Source: Candidula unifasciata
Lineage: Eukaryota > Mollusca > Gastropoda > Stylommatophora > Geomitridae
Assembly: GCA_905116865.2 (NCBI GenBank)
Contig: CAJHNH020000501.1
Location: 121,001-185,000 of the forward strand
Length of the DNA: 64,000 nucleotides
Direction of reading: 5' to 3'
Positions 22,482 to 33,872 of this stretch are shown here, in pieces (the first letter of the stretch is position 1; the number at the start of each line of letters is the position of its first letter). The position numbers and the translations under genes were made by a program. The notes beneath the pieces were generated by a model. It had not been told where the DNA came from, ran no database searches, and saw nothing but the letters and a program-made list of their open reading frames with translations.

Positions 22482-22839
22482 GTAAAAATGTACAGTATGT
22501 TCGGTGAGTCTCTTACATATTATTCTAGCACACATGTTTGTCTTATCATTATTTCTGAATGTCTCAGCATTACAGTGAAACATTAGTTCTGAAATGAATG
22601 GTTTGAAAGAAATGTGCTTAGCAAAAAATTTTTCTGAAATAAGTGTATCAGTTTTTAAAGAAGAAAACTGCAATCCCTGAACAACTAAACAGAGAACCAT
22701 ATACTTCATGTTGTGACATATTGCTCGAGTGAATTAGATGCCACAAGTTGGCAAATTAAACTTTTTATTTCATGTCATGTTATTTAAGTGCATTTCAAAA
22801 CTGCTACCAAACTCAATAATGTGAACGGTAGGTCTCTGT

Positions 22840-23160
22840 TGTGAAGTAGTTGAAGTGTTTGCCTCGCACTCATAAGGTCATGCGTTGGAACTTCAATTCC
22901 ATACTTTGGTTGATGAGTGCAAGTGCTTGAAACATCCCCATAAAGATTTGCAAACATTTGTGTGCTCTTTATGATGCTCCCTGTGGGCCACCAATATCAT
23001 TGAATAAGCATCTGGAAGACAGGCCACCGTAGACATGCCAATAAGCAGGGCCCTTGGGGATCTGGAACACACCTGAAGCTGTTTATATACAGACTGTGCA
23101 GTGGGGGATAAAACCCTGTGGAAGGTGGACGAACATTTTATCTTCAGACTCACTTTAAAG
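22840..23160 (+). repeat. SINE-like repeat in intron 2
   Basis: Begins with gttgtgaagtagttgaagtg and gcgttggaacttcaattcc, arranged like tRNA A and B boxes but degenerate; a unique-looking body follows. Confidence 0.4.
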
Positions 23161-23393
23161 TGCTTTCATTAATTGCGCCAGCTCCACAGTGGAGGTTTCC
23201 GGCAGGCCATGTACCCACTGCTGTCTTTGGGAATTTTACATAGCCAGGCTCTAATCGTGTTCATCATGTGACGTCCATACCTCTGTCCGAAAGCCACTAG
23301 AATGGTCTTCTAAAAACAAAATATATAGCTACCAAATTACATAACATAAACATGTTGACTTTGGCTAGCTTCATTATCTTTCATTCACATTAG

Positions 23394-23599
23394 AGTTGCA
23401 GATTTATCAAGTGTGTACTTTGAGGAACCTCACAAGCCGCAGAAGGTGCTCTCTTGGACTGAGGCCAACAATTGCCGACCTTCACTTAGGTTTGACATGG
23501 ATGGGCCCGGGCCGTGCACGTATTCACCTAGAAACAAACCTCTGACAGAAACCAATGCACCGGTGTATTCATTTGGCAGAAGGCAGTCCTCTGGGAATG
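23394..23599 (+). CDS. SHIPPO/STPG-like protein, exon C with PG-rich motif
   Basis: A ttag acceptor is followed by one base completing an Arg codon, then 68 codons (VADLSSVYFEEPHKPQK...), then a GTAAGC donor leaving one base (phase 1). It contains DGPGPCTYSP followed by APVYSFGRR. This Pro-Gly-Pro-x-x-Tyr plus Ala-Pro-x-Tyr-(S/T)-Phe-Gly pattern is typical of sperm-tail PG-rich (SHIPPO) repeats of the STPG and ODF3/CIMAP families, microtubule-associated proteins of cilia and sperm flagella. It is the strongest family evidence in this gene. Which paralogue it is (STPG1-4, CIMAP) cannot be decided here. Confidence 0.7.
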
Positions 23600-23689
23600 G
23601 TAAGCTATAATGTATGTTTTGTTTCTGCATGGTCAATTCTAACATACTCTGACACACTTTAATCGCATGTCCACTTTCCTCTTAGTGTT

Positions 23690-23805
23690 GAGCCTTAGCC
23701 ACATCCCTTCGTCATCCCTCGCTGGACCATTCTCTTCACACTGTGGTGATCTATTTATGCTTCTGCCCTGTTTACTTACCCCGAAAAGCCTAGACAACAT
23801 GTAAC
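23690..23805 (-). mobile_element. I-like LINE 3' fragment
   Basis: Matches the inverted fragments at 17925-18060 and 43235-43360 (tgttgagccttagccacatc, gtggtgatctatttatgctt). It shows that an open frame here, right after a tempting ctcttag acceptor, is not an exon. Confidence 0.5.
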
Positions 23806-24150
23806 ACGTCGTGAAATCAGTTTACTACCAAGTAGTGTAGAACAAACCAATCAATCTGCCTGTTTGAGAAAATATGAAGAAAATCCCTCTGCATGGAGCA
23901 TATTTGTCTCTATATTTCTCAGCATGTTCTACAGTTAAGACATACGTGTACAACTGGTTCTTGTGTTGCCTCCACCTCGACTCGCAAACAGGATGTGGTA
24001 TTAATTAAATACAAATGTACATTACACTTATACATTCCAAATTTCATTGGTAAAATATGAACAAAGATACACTTTAAAACCTAGTGACAGCTGAAACACT
24101 TGAAGAGAAATAAGCAAAGAGAATTCAAACTGATAACCTAAAGATAAGTT

Positions 24151-24254
24151 GTGTATCCTTTACAGGACGTTGCAGAACCAACATTAACAGCCCCTGGTTG
24201 TTGTGTGGTTTTTCTAGGCAAATTTACGTCCATCGACAGCCACAGAGCCGACGA
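24151..24254 (-). repeat. tRNA-derived SINE family S1, internally deleted copy
   Basis: gtatcctttacaggacgttg and gtttttctaggcaaatttac are followed at once by cgacagccacagagccgac; the middle and the B box are deleted. Confidence 0.7.
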
Positions 24255-24415
24255 TAACCTAAGGACCTAGCTCAATTTCATATTGAGAAAAAGACAACAG
24301 ACTTGATCTGAAGCTTTGATGGCTGTGTGAAATGATAAACCATAGTTGCTACATTTTATCTGTTTTTACACATAATACTGTAAATTGTTAAGATTTGCCA
24401 CACTTCACACATCCA

Positions 24416-27400
24416 ACAGTACCTCCACCACTACCACTACTCACTCACCACTACTCACCACTACTCACACACTACTTCCATCACTACCTCTACACTACTC
24501 ACACCACTACACTACTCACACTACCACTACCCTACCACACTACTACACTTCCAACACTACCTCCACCACTCACTACATACTACCACACTACCTCCACACT
24601 TACACTACTTACACTACTCACTACTACTCACACTACTCACACTACTACTACTACACTACTCACACTACTCACACTACTCACACCACTACTACTCTACACT
24701 ACTCTACCACTACTCACACTACACTACTACTCACACTACTCACACTACTACCACACTACACACTACTCACACTACTTACACTACACTACACTACACTACT
24801 ACACTACTCACACTACTACTACACTACTCACACTACTCACACTACTCACACTACTCACACTACTCACACTACTCACACTACTCACACTACTCACACTACT
24901 ACACTACACTACACTACTACACTACCACACTACTACACCACTACTACACTACTCACACTACTTACACTACTCACACTACTCACACTACTCACACTACTTA
25001 CACTACTCACACTACTTACACTACTCACACTACTCACACTACTTACACTACTCACACTACTCACACTACTCACACTACTCACACTACTCACACTACTCAC
25101 ACTACTCACACTACTCACACTACTCACACTACTTACACTACTCACACTACTCACACTACTCACACTACTCACACTACTTACACTACTCACACTACTCACA
25201 CTACTCACACTACTCACACTACTCACACTACTACCTACTACCACACTACTACACTACCACACTACACCACTACTACACTACTCACACTACTACTACTCAC
25301 TACTTACACTACTACACTACTACCACACTACTCACCACTACAACACTACTACACTACTACTTACTGTACACTACCTACTTACACTACCTCACACCACTAC
25401 ACTACCACACTACTCACACTACTACACTACTCACACTACTCACACTACTACCTACCACCTACTACACTACTCACACTACTACACTACTCACACTACTACA
25501 CACTACTCACACTACTACACTACTCACCTACTTACACTACTCCAACTACCTCACACTACTACACTACAACACTACCACACTACACACTACTACACCACTA
25601 CCACACCACTACACTACTACACTACACACTACTCACACTACTCACCACTACACACTACTCACACTACTACACTACTCACACCACTACACTACTCACACTA
25701 CTCACTACTCACACTACTACACTACTTACACTACTCACACTACCACACTACTCTACACCACTACACTCCACACCTACCACCACTACTACACCAACTACAC
25801 ACTACTCCACTACTACCTACTACCACTACTTCACACTACTCACACTACAACACTACTTACACTACCTACACTACTACACTACCACACTACTTCCACTACT
25901 ACTACACTACTTACACTAACCTACTACCACTACCTAACACTACTACTCTCTCACCACTACTCACACTACTCCACACTACTACACTAACACACTACTTACA
26001 CTACTCACACTACTACACTACCACTACACACTACTACACTACTTACACTACTCCACACTACTACCACTACTACACTACTACACTACTCCACACTACTCAC
26101 ACTACTACCTACTCACCACTACACTACACACTACACACTACTACACTACTCACACTACTACTAACACTACACACTACTACACTACCACACTACTACACTA
26201 CTACACCACTACACTACTCACCACTACCTCCACACACTACTACACACTACTCACACTACTCACCACTACCTCACACTACTCACACCTCCACTACACACTA
26301 CTCACACTACTCACACTACTCACTACTCACACTAACACACTCCTCACACTACCTACACTACTACAACTACTTACCTACTACTACTCACACTACTCACACT
26401 ACTTACTACTTACTACCACACACTACTCACACACCACTAACACACTACCACACACTACCTCACACACACTACTCACACTACCACACTACTACACTACTAC
26501 ACACTACTACTCACACTACTACACTACTTACACTACTAACACTACTCACACTACTCACACTACTCACACTACACACTACTCACACTACACTACCACTACT
26601 ACACTACCACTACTAACACTACTACACTACTCACACTACTCACACTACTCACACTACTCACACTACTCACACTACTAACACTACACACTACTACACACTA
26701 CTCACACTACTCACACTACTCACACTACTCAACACTACTCACACTACTACACTACCACACTACTCACACTACTCACACTACTCCACACTACTCACACTAC
26801 ACTACTACCACACACTACTTACACTACTCACACTACACACTACTACACACTACTTACCTACTCACACTACTCCACTACTACCACTACCACACTACTACAC
26901 TACTCACACTACTACCTACTCACACTACTACTACACTACTCACACTACTACACTACCACACTACACTACCACACTACTCACACTACTCACACTACTACCA
27001 CTACCACTACACACACTACTCCACACTACTACACTACTACCTACTAACACTACTCACACTACTCACACTACTACCTACTACCACCACTACCTACACTACT
27101 CCACACTACTAACACTACCACACTACTACACTACTCACACTACCACACACTACTCACACTACCACACTACTACACTACTTACACTACTACACTACTCACA
27201 CTACTACACTACTACACTACTCCACTACTACACCACTACTCACACTACCACACTACTCACACTACTACCTACTTACTACTACCACACTACTCACACTACT
27301 CACACTACTCACACTACTCACACTACTCACACTACTCACACTACTACCTCTACTACACACTACTACACACTACCACACTACTACTCCACCACTACTCACA

Positions 27401-27887
27401 CTACTTACACTACTCACACTACTACACTACTCACCTACCACACTACTACTACTACACTACTCACACTACTCACACTACTACCTACCACACTACTCACACT
27501 ACTCACACTACTCACACTACACACACTACCACACTACTACCTACTCACACTACTACACTACTCACACTACTCACACTACTACACTACCACACTACTCACA
27601 CTACTCACACTACTACACTACTAAACACTACTCCACTACTACACTACTACACTACCACACTACTCACACTACCACTACTTACACTACACCACTACTCACA
27701 CTACTACTACTACTCACCACTACTCACACTCTACACACTCCAACACTACTACACCACTACACTACTAACCTACTCACACTAAACACTACTTCACACACTA
27801 CACTACTCACACTACTCACACTACCACACTACCACTACCACTACTCACACTACTACACTACTACCACACTACTCTACACTACACTAC
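24416..27887. repeat. ~3.5 kb satellite of 9-bp CACACTACT-type units in an intron
   Basis: Hundreds of copies of CACACTACT with frequent CACTAC, CTACCA and TTACACTAC variants. Only A, C and T occur on the plus strand apart from one or two G, a strong strand asymmetry. Open frames of 743 and 530 codons (His/Thr/Tyr/Leu only) are artefacts of the stop-free unit. It lies between exons C and D of the PG-rich gene. Confidence 0.95.
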
Positions 27888-28340
27888 CTCCACCACTACC
27901 TCCACCACTACCTCTACCACTACTTCCATCACTACCTCTACCACTACTTCCATCACTACCTCCACCACTACCTCTACCACTACCTCCACCACTACCTCTA
28001 CCACTACCTCCAACACATTCACGACTAAATCTACCACTACTTCCGCTACTTCCTCTACCACTACCACTACCTCTATCACTACATACACCACTACCTCTAC
28101 CACTACCTCCACCACCTCATCCACCACTACTTCCACCACTACCTTCACCACTACATCCATCACTACCTCTACCACTACCTCCACCACTACCTTCACGACT
28201 AAATCTACCACTACTTCCACCACTACCTCTACCACTACCTCTACTACTTCCTCCACCACTACCTTTACCACTACATCCACCACTGCCTCTACCACTACTT
28301 CTACCAATACCTGCACGACTTCTTCATCTAAACCTCTAGC
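27888..28340. repeat. 12-bp ACCACTACCTCC-type array
   Basis: Abuts the 9-bp array and has a different unit (accactacctcc, with tctacc and ttccac variants and an ~180-bp higher-order echo around the cttcacgactaaatctacc block near 28015 and 28190). A 154-codon minus-strand frame of Val/Glu is an artefact. Confidence 0.9.
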
Positions 28341-28369
28341 CAAGGGCTACCCTGGATACTTCATGTACT

Positions 28370-28790
28370 CATCATCATCATCATCAGCATCATCATCATG
28401 GTAGGTCCTTTGCCGAAAGTCGCTCTCATCACAGTCTGCCTGAAAGAAACTTGGTCTTTCGCCAGTTTTCCTGCCCCATGTACTTTCATGCTCAAGGAGT
28501 TACTTGTATCCCGTGCCCAACTTTATGTCAGTCGGCCCCTGCCCCTCCTTCCTGGTATCATGCCTTCGGCTATAATTTTTTTCCAATCTCTCATAACCAA
28601 AATATTTCAGCTCCCGAGAAAGGATGCTGTTTATTAGTCCATCTTTCTTGATGTTCAGATCTTTCAAGATGTCAATATTTCTCCTCTTCTTTGTCCAAGA
28701 TATTCTGAGAATCTTTCTATCGCATTTCAGCTCAAAAGCCCCTATTCTCTTTCTTAAGGACTGAGAACTTCATGTACTGCAAACATTATA
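28370..28790 (-). mobile_element. LINE 3' end fragment with (ATC)n tail
   Basis: Matches 7025-7400: gtctgcctgaaagaaacttg, cagtcggcccctgcccctcc, aaaatatttcagctcccgag. The (ATC)n at 28369-28398 is the tail on the minus strand. It ends 60 bp before exon D. Confidence 0.65.
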
Positions 28791-28848
28791 TTGTTTAAGG
28801 CTATCATTGAACCTGTGTGAGACTGTAAATCATACTTTATGTCTACAG

Positions 28849-28966
28849 TGGCCTTCATCCAATAGCTGCTTAGTAGATTCTGTTCTGGGATCTAAGCAGG
28901 CAACTCTCAGTGAAGCTCCAGCCTACACATTTGGTCACAGGAGGGACTTTTCCTTTGTTAGACGAG
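28849..28966 (+). CDS. SHIPPO/STPG-like protein, exon D
   Basis: A tctacag acceptor precedes 39 codons, then a GTGAAA donor leaving one base (phase 1). The sequence includes SEAPAYTFGHRRDFSF, a clear second SHIPPO-type motif (Ala-Pro-Ala-Tyr-Thr-Phe-Gly). The exon reads openly only if it starts in phase 0, but exon C ends in phase 1; joining C directly to D gives a stop after five codons. Either an exon between 23.6 and 28.8 kb was not recognised or is missing from the assembly, or there is a 1-nt error. The junction to exon E is in phase. Confidence 0.65.
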
Positions 28967-29685
28967 GTGAAAACATTTGAATAATACACTCCATTTATGA
29001 CTGAGCATTTTTGTCAGTGATGTTTCAAAAAAAAAAAATGTTAATGCGATTGTTTTTATAAGAAATAATTTACATACAGATATGATTGTCTGCATTATAA
29101 ACAGTCAACTTTGTGTACATCATGAGCTGGGAACAACTTGAGTATGATGTAGAAAAGAATAAAGTGAAAGATGAAAAGAAAAGATGCAGAGGAAGATGAA
29201 GTAAGAAGATTTAGGACTTTTGCACCCGGGAAAACGTTTAGGGGGTCCGCCTATGAATACATTAACAACAACAACAAAAACATATAGGATGTCAGCCTAT
29301 GAATACAGTAACAACAACAACAAAAACATTTAAAGGGGTTTTCTCTGCTGAAAGCAAAGTTGACATCACATTTTATGTGACAGATTTCACACGATCAACG
29401 GTACCAGTCACCTGATCTAGTGGTTTTAAAGGTGCCAGGAATGCATTCTAATTAAAGATTCACCCTGTTCGTGTATATTGGTTATTCTTTTCATATATGT
29501 TTATATATTTTAGGTGACACATTTATATTGCTTTTTTTACGACCTTATTACTGAACAGTACAGAATTTATTTTTTGACGGATTTTTTTTTTTTAATTCAA
29601 CGAGGCCATAGCACAATTTTGTAAAGTTCTCAGGGCAGGAGGGTTGACATGCGAAACCTCCTAAAGTCTGTAAAATTATGTTTTA
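28967..29685. other. Intron between exons D and E; contains a ~53-bp tandem duplication
   Basis: 29233-29330 repeats gcctatgaatacattaacaa + caacaacaaaaacat twice. Otherwise AT-rich with poly-A and poly-T runs. Confidence 0.5.
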
Positions 29686-29689
29686 TATA

Positions 29690-29848
29690 TACACACACGC
29701 ACACACACAGACGCACGTACACAAACACAGACACATACACGTGCGCACACACAAACACGCACACACATGTGCGCGCATACACACGTACACACACAAACAC
29801 ATACACAAGCAAGGACACATACAAGAACACACACAGACACACACAAAT
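29690..29848. repeat. Degenerate (AC)n tract
   Basis: About 160 bp of interrupted CA repeat (cacgcacacaca, gacacatacac). Its right end lies about 35 bp from the acceptor of exon E. Confidence 0.9.
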
Positions 29849-29884
29849 TATATTTCTTGTGAGAGGTATCATTGATTATAACAG

Positions 29885-30025
29885 CAACAATATCCACAGA
29901 AGCCCACATGGATCCCTCACCTAATGAATACAGCAGACAGAAAACAATCAGTGTAATTCTACACCGTACACCTTCATTCACTCTTCAGTTCAGACGAGAA
30001 GGGACAGTGTTATGGAACACAAGAG
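29885..30025 (+). CDS. SHIPPO/STPG-like protein, exon E (last visible)
   Basis: A taacag acceptor and two bases complete the Ala codon left by exon D; 46 codons follow with [15 protein letters not shown] and [10 protein letters not shown], another degenerate PG-type repeat (Pro-Ser-Pro-x-x-Tyr ... Pro-Ser-Phe-Thr-Leu). A GTAAAT donor follows in phase 1. If that weak donor is not used, the frame continues 28 more codons to a stop ending at 30111, making this the last exon. No further PG-motif exon was recognised downstream, and no clear AATAAA was seen soon after 30111, so the 3' end is open. Confidence 0.6.
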
Positions 30026-30219
30026 GTAAATTTAAAAAGTTTCTACTTTATGTTTACAATGAGAGCAGGAATGCTTCTGTACTGCACAAAGTTAACAACG
30101 ACAGAAAGTAAACAGAGACAATGGTTGATGTATGAAGTATCCTCTAGCTTCATCAACTTCTCAGAGCATTACATGGTACCTATTTTAAGCTGGGTAAGCC
30201 AGCCTAATTGCTTGGCTAG

Positions 30220-30485
30220 CTAAGAAGAGTAACCCAGATGTTTTCAAAGAGGCAAGTGCTCGAAGACAACGTATCACAAAACATCAGAAAGAGACAGTCA
30301 TCATTCTTTGGTCATGTTATGGGAAGAGGGAAACTGGAACAAGTTGTGACCACTGGAAAGATTTATGGGAAAAACGACAGAGGAAGACAACGGGAGAAGA
30401 TTCTTGACAGCCTTTTGTCATGGCATGAAGGGATGTCAACACACGAAATGATACACATTGGACGCTACAAAACGTCGTGAGGGAT
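30220..30485 (+). mobile_element. LINE 3' end fragment
   Basis: Encodes NIRKRQSSFFGHVMGRGKLE, VVTTGKIYGKNDRGRQREK, ILDSLLSW in one open frame: the same C-terminal block as 1612-1870, 9235-9543 and 50780-50960. Lies just past the last PG-rich exon. Confidence 0.7.
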
Positions 30486-31439
30486 AGGCCGCGGTAGACT
30501 GGTCTGGGCCCCTAGTGGAAAAGAACCTTACTTCCCTTTAAAGCCAAAGTGTTTGACAAAAACGCCAGTATCTCTGTCATTTGCCAATCTCACGTCTGTC
30601 CGATGATCCAAGCGTGAGAGTAATGTGGCTTATTTGCTACAGCAGTGACAGTATATAACACCAAATCTCACAACACCAGTTGCAAAGTCTCTGTTTCGTC
30701 TTGTCCCTGTCCGATTACGTGAAGCAGGGAAAGATCGAGGCCTAGCATCATGAACCAGGTAGGTCAAATTTCCGAGATTGTCTAGGAAGTAATAGGCCGA
30801 AACAATCGTCGACTAGGGATCTGTGTATCGATGATCAGTGGACTCCTGCTGTGCATGCTGTCCTGTGTATTATTGAAGGGTTTCCAACACATGCTTTATG
30901 GCAGAAAGTGGTGATCGTACAATTTAGTGCCAACCAGCAACATAAATGCATTACTTTCAACTATGTAACACGGCAAATAGATCAGATGGTCTCTCTCAGT
31001 TTTTTTTTTTTTTTTTTTTTGGATGTATTTGCGATTTTCCCAAATAGTATGATGAATATCTTTTCCAACAATGATTTCTTTACACCACGTTGTTTCTATG
31101 TAAGCTGAATGAACATTAGCAGAGAGAAACATATTTTCTTATGCTACCATAACCTGGGTAAGGTGTCAATTGTCGGAGAAAACACATGTATCACTAGACT
31201 AAGTTTTGCTGCTACTGGAAATTGACCCTGGAGCACTAAACACCTGATACAGTTTGAATTCTCGACATTCTTTTAAACTGGTTCGATTTGATTTGAATAG
31301 GATTATTTTAATTGCACACAAGTATCTCAGTAGGTGTTTCAGTCTCTTCTAATGCATTTCATATGGAGTGTCTGAATACAGTGAATGAATTACTTCTTGG
31401 GTATCCGCATGGGTTCATGGACCTCTGAACCAAGTATCA
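30486..31439. other. No recognised feature
   Basis: Mixed sequence with a poly-T run at 31000-31020; no gene or repeat family recognised. Confidence 0.4.
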
Positions 31440-33030
31440 TATCTCCAGGACTACCACAGGGATCTGAAATTTGACCTGTACTGTTCAATGTTTTTACGAG
31501 CAAGATTTCCTGCCTGGAAACACCTGGAGTTGGTAGAATATTTGCAGATGCTGTTCTCGTATATAGGAAGAGGAGAGATTGTAATCAAATAGCTGAAGAG
31601 GTACATGCAGCAGTAGAGAAGGTGATCGACTGGTGTACAGAGGTGAGTGCTGTAATCAACCTAGAAAAGGCAACCGTTCTGTGGTGTTCTTGGACAACAG
31701 GGTTGTTAGAGCTGATGTTCCTAGACTTTAAATAAATGGCAGGGACATCAACAGAGACAGCAAACTTTGACAGAAGTTTGTCATTCGGGGATCACATAGA
31801 GAGGGTTTTGGCAAGCGCTCAGAATGGTATGAATGCACTAAAGATTATGGCAGCGATGGACATGGAGCAGAGAATGCTGTTTACACTTTACCAACACTTA
31901 ATCATCTCATTGACTGATTATGGATTGGGGTTACTCACTGTCTCAAACAGTCAGCTAGAGAAACTGGAGCGCATACAGAATGAAGCTATGCGGCTGATCC
32001 TGGGATGTACAAAAGACACCCCGATTGTGTGCATGTGAGACATCCTTGCAATGCTGACTGTTGCAGCTCGGCTAAGACATGCTTAAGAGTAGCTGCAGAC
32101 AGGCAACACCCTCTGTATGAAGCTTTGGCTGCAGGTAAGAGTCAGAGGTTGAAAGAGGGAAAATCGTGGATGGCTCAAGCAGAAGACACAATAAGACCAG
32201 TATGCATGCTGGAGAACATTAGGCGAGGAGAGGAGTGGGTCAGAGTACCAGCAAAAAGTCTAAACAGTGTAGGGTTACGATCACATTGGGCCATGTATGC
32301 AGAGAGTGGCCAGCGGGTGCTACGGAGGTGAAAGTCCAACAGTTGACCCACAACAGTTCATATCCAGGTGATCTGATTATCTATACAGATGGTTCAGTGT
32401 TGAGAGAAAAGTGAAGTCTCTGGGAGTTCGTAGCGAAAGCCAATGGAAAATCTTTAGTGCAAGACAGCCTTGCATACGACACCACAACATGAGAATGGAG
32501 GTGGAGGCGGTAACTGCAGCTCACCGGTGGCTAGAGAATAAGATGCATACACATGTCGTAATTGTAACAGACTCTGAAGGCATGCTGAGAAAGGTGAAGA
32601 CAGGGATGCTTCGAGCATGGTGGCAATCTTCACTGGAAAGGTCATGGGTGGTAAGCATGCTTTTGATCTTTTCTCTGTTGGCGTAGTGGGTAATGAACAG
32701 GCAGACAGATTAGCTAGATCTGCACCACTGGGTGGTGAATTGATACATGACAAGACAGATGTGGTCAAGGCCCTTTGGGAACAAGCAACAGAATCAGTAG
32801 AGAAAGGCGATTATTATGGCCTGGCGAGAATGAGGCATCTGGGTGTAACCAGAAGGTCTGGTCAGATCACTGCACTCAGAGGAAAGGCAAGACGGACATA
32901 TAACCAGATTGTGACCGGTACCATCAGTATTGGAACTTTGCACTGGCTGCTGAGGATGAAGAGGGAGCATGATTCTGAATTCCCCGAGTGCTGTGATGTC
33001 AATTCTTGACTCAACTCAACTCAACACAGT
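31440..33030 (+). mobile_element. I-like LINE remnant: end of RT, linker, RNase H, 3' tail
   Basis: Recognisable in shifting frames: a catalytic box degraded to FADA near 31540, EEVHAAVEKVIDWC, then 31736-32038 (SLSFGDHIERVLASAQ, RIQNEAMRLILGCTKDTP), then RNase H (near 32390, YTDGSV; 32560, VIVTDSEGMLRKVK; 32690, GNEQADRLARSAPLGG), and the C-terminal NQIVTGTISIGTLHWLL with CPECC changed to FPECCD. Stop at 33009, then (CTCAA)n tail. Several frameshifts. Confidence 0.8.
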
Positions 33031-33872
33031 GCATGAATTATGTATCACTGACTATGATCAAGATCTGTATATATCTGAATATCATGTGCTATATATATTT
33101 ATTTTTGGAGTAACTTTTCTGTTTTGGAACTTTTGTCTGGGTTAGTAGCCTATTCTGTGAGCTCTTTTCAATTCCCAAACTCTAAGGTATTGCTAATGTG
33201 TGCAGTGTGTGATCTGAGTCTTTCACCCTTGCCTGAGAAGTCGAGACTTCTGATCCGCCACATACTGATATCTTTCTTGTTGTAATAATCCAGTCAATAA
33301 TATCAGAAGAATCATGGCTCCTGAGCCAGTGGCAGACTGTACAAGCTCTCATCTACCAAGCTGTCTGTTGTTCATGTCAAGGAAAACGTTTAAATGGCAT
33401 TTTGATTAATAATAAGTTATGAAGCTGCTCTGAATGCACAGGGCATTCTTTTAAGATTGTTAATTAGGAATTCTTTAAAACAAGACTTTTTAAATTTCCT
33501 ATTATCTCAGAGTCAAACCCCTACAATCCAGGTGTGCTGTCCAAAATAAAGAGGCCAGCCTACATTATACAGGGAGCAAGAAGAGAGAAATCCTATCTAA
33601 CAGAACCATACTTGTCGGTGTAAGATATTTTGGGATGTGCTTCACCTTGGAGGTTGAGTGTACTGGGACTCTTTTACAGCTTTTTTCCCTAGGGCATGCA
33701 AGAGTGTTGGTATATGAAGAAGCAGACAGATGCTACAGTTATGTAGTAATAAAACTGATAGGTGTCTCCTAAAAAGAAGTCACATATTACAGAGCTAATA
33801 CAATTATCCCTGCTACATTGGTTTTCTTTAATAATACTATGCATTTATAATGTTGTGAGTGGATTTTATAAG
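33031..33872. other. No recognised feature
   Basis: AT-rich spacer between the LINE and the 43-bp array. Confidence 0.4.

Noticed and set aside
23686..23802. Candidate missing exon of the PG-rich gene after a ctcttag acceptor
   Set aside because: The sequence matches LINE 3' fragments at 17925 and 43235, and lacks a PG motif and a good donor.
24385..26616. 743- and 530-codon open frames made of His/Thr/Tyr/Leu
   Set aside because: Produced by a stop-free 9-bp repeat; no start context, no sequence outside the repeat, and the stretch is an intron of the PG-rich gene.
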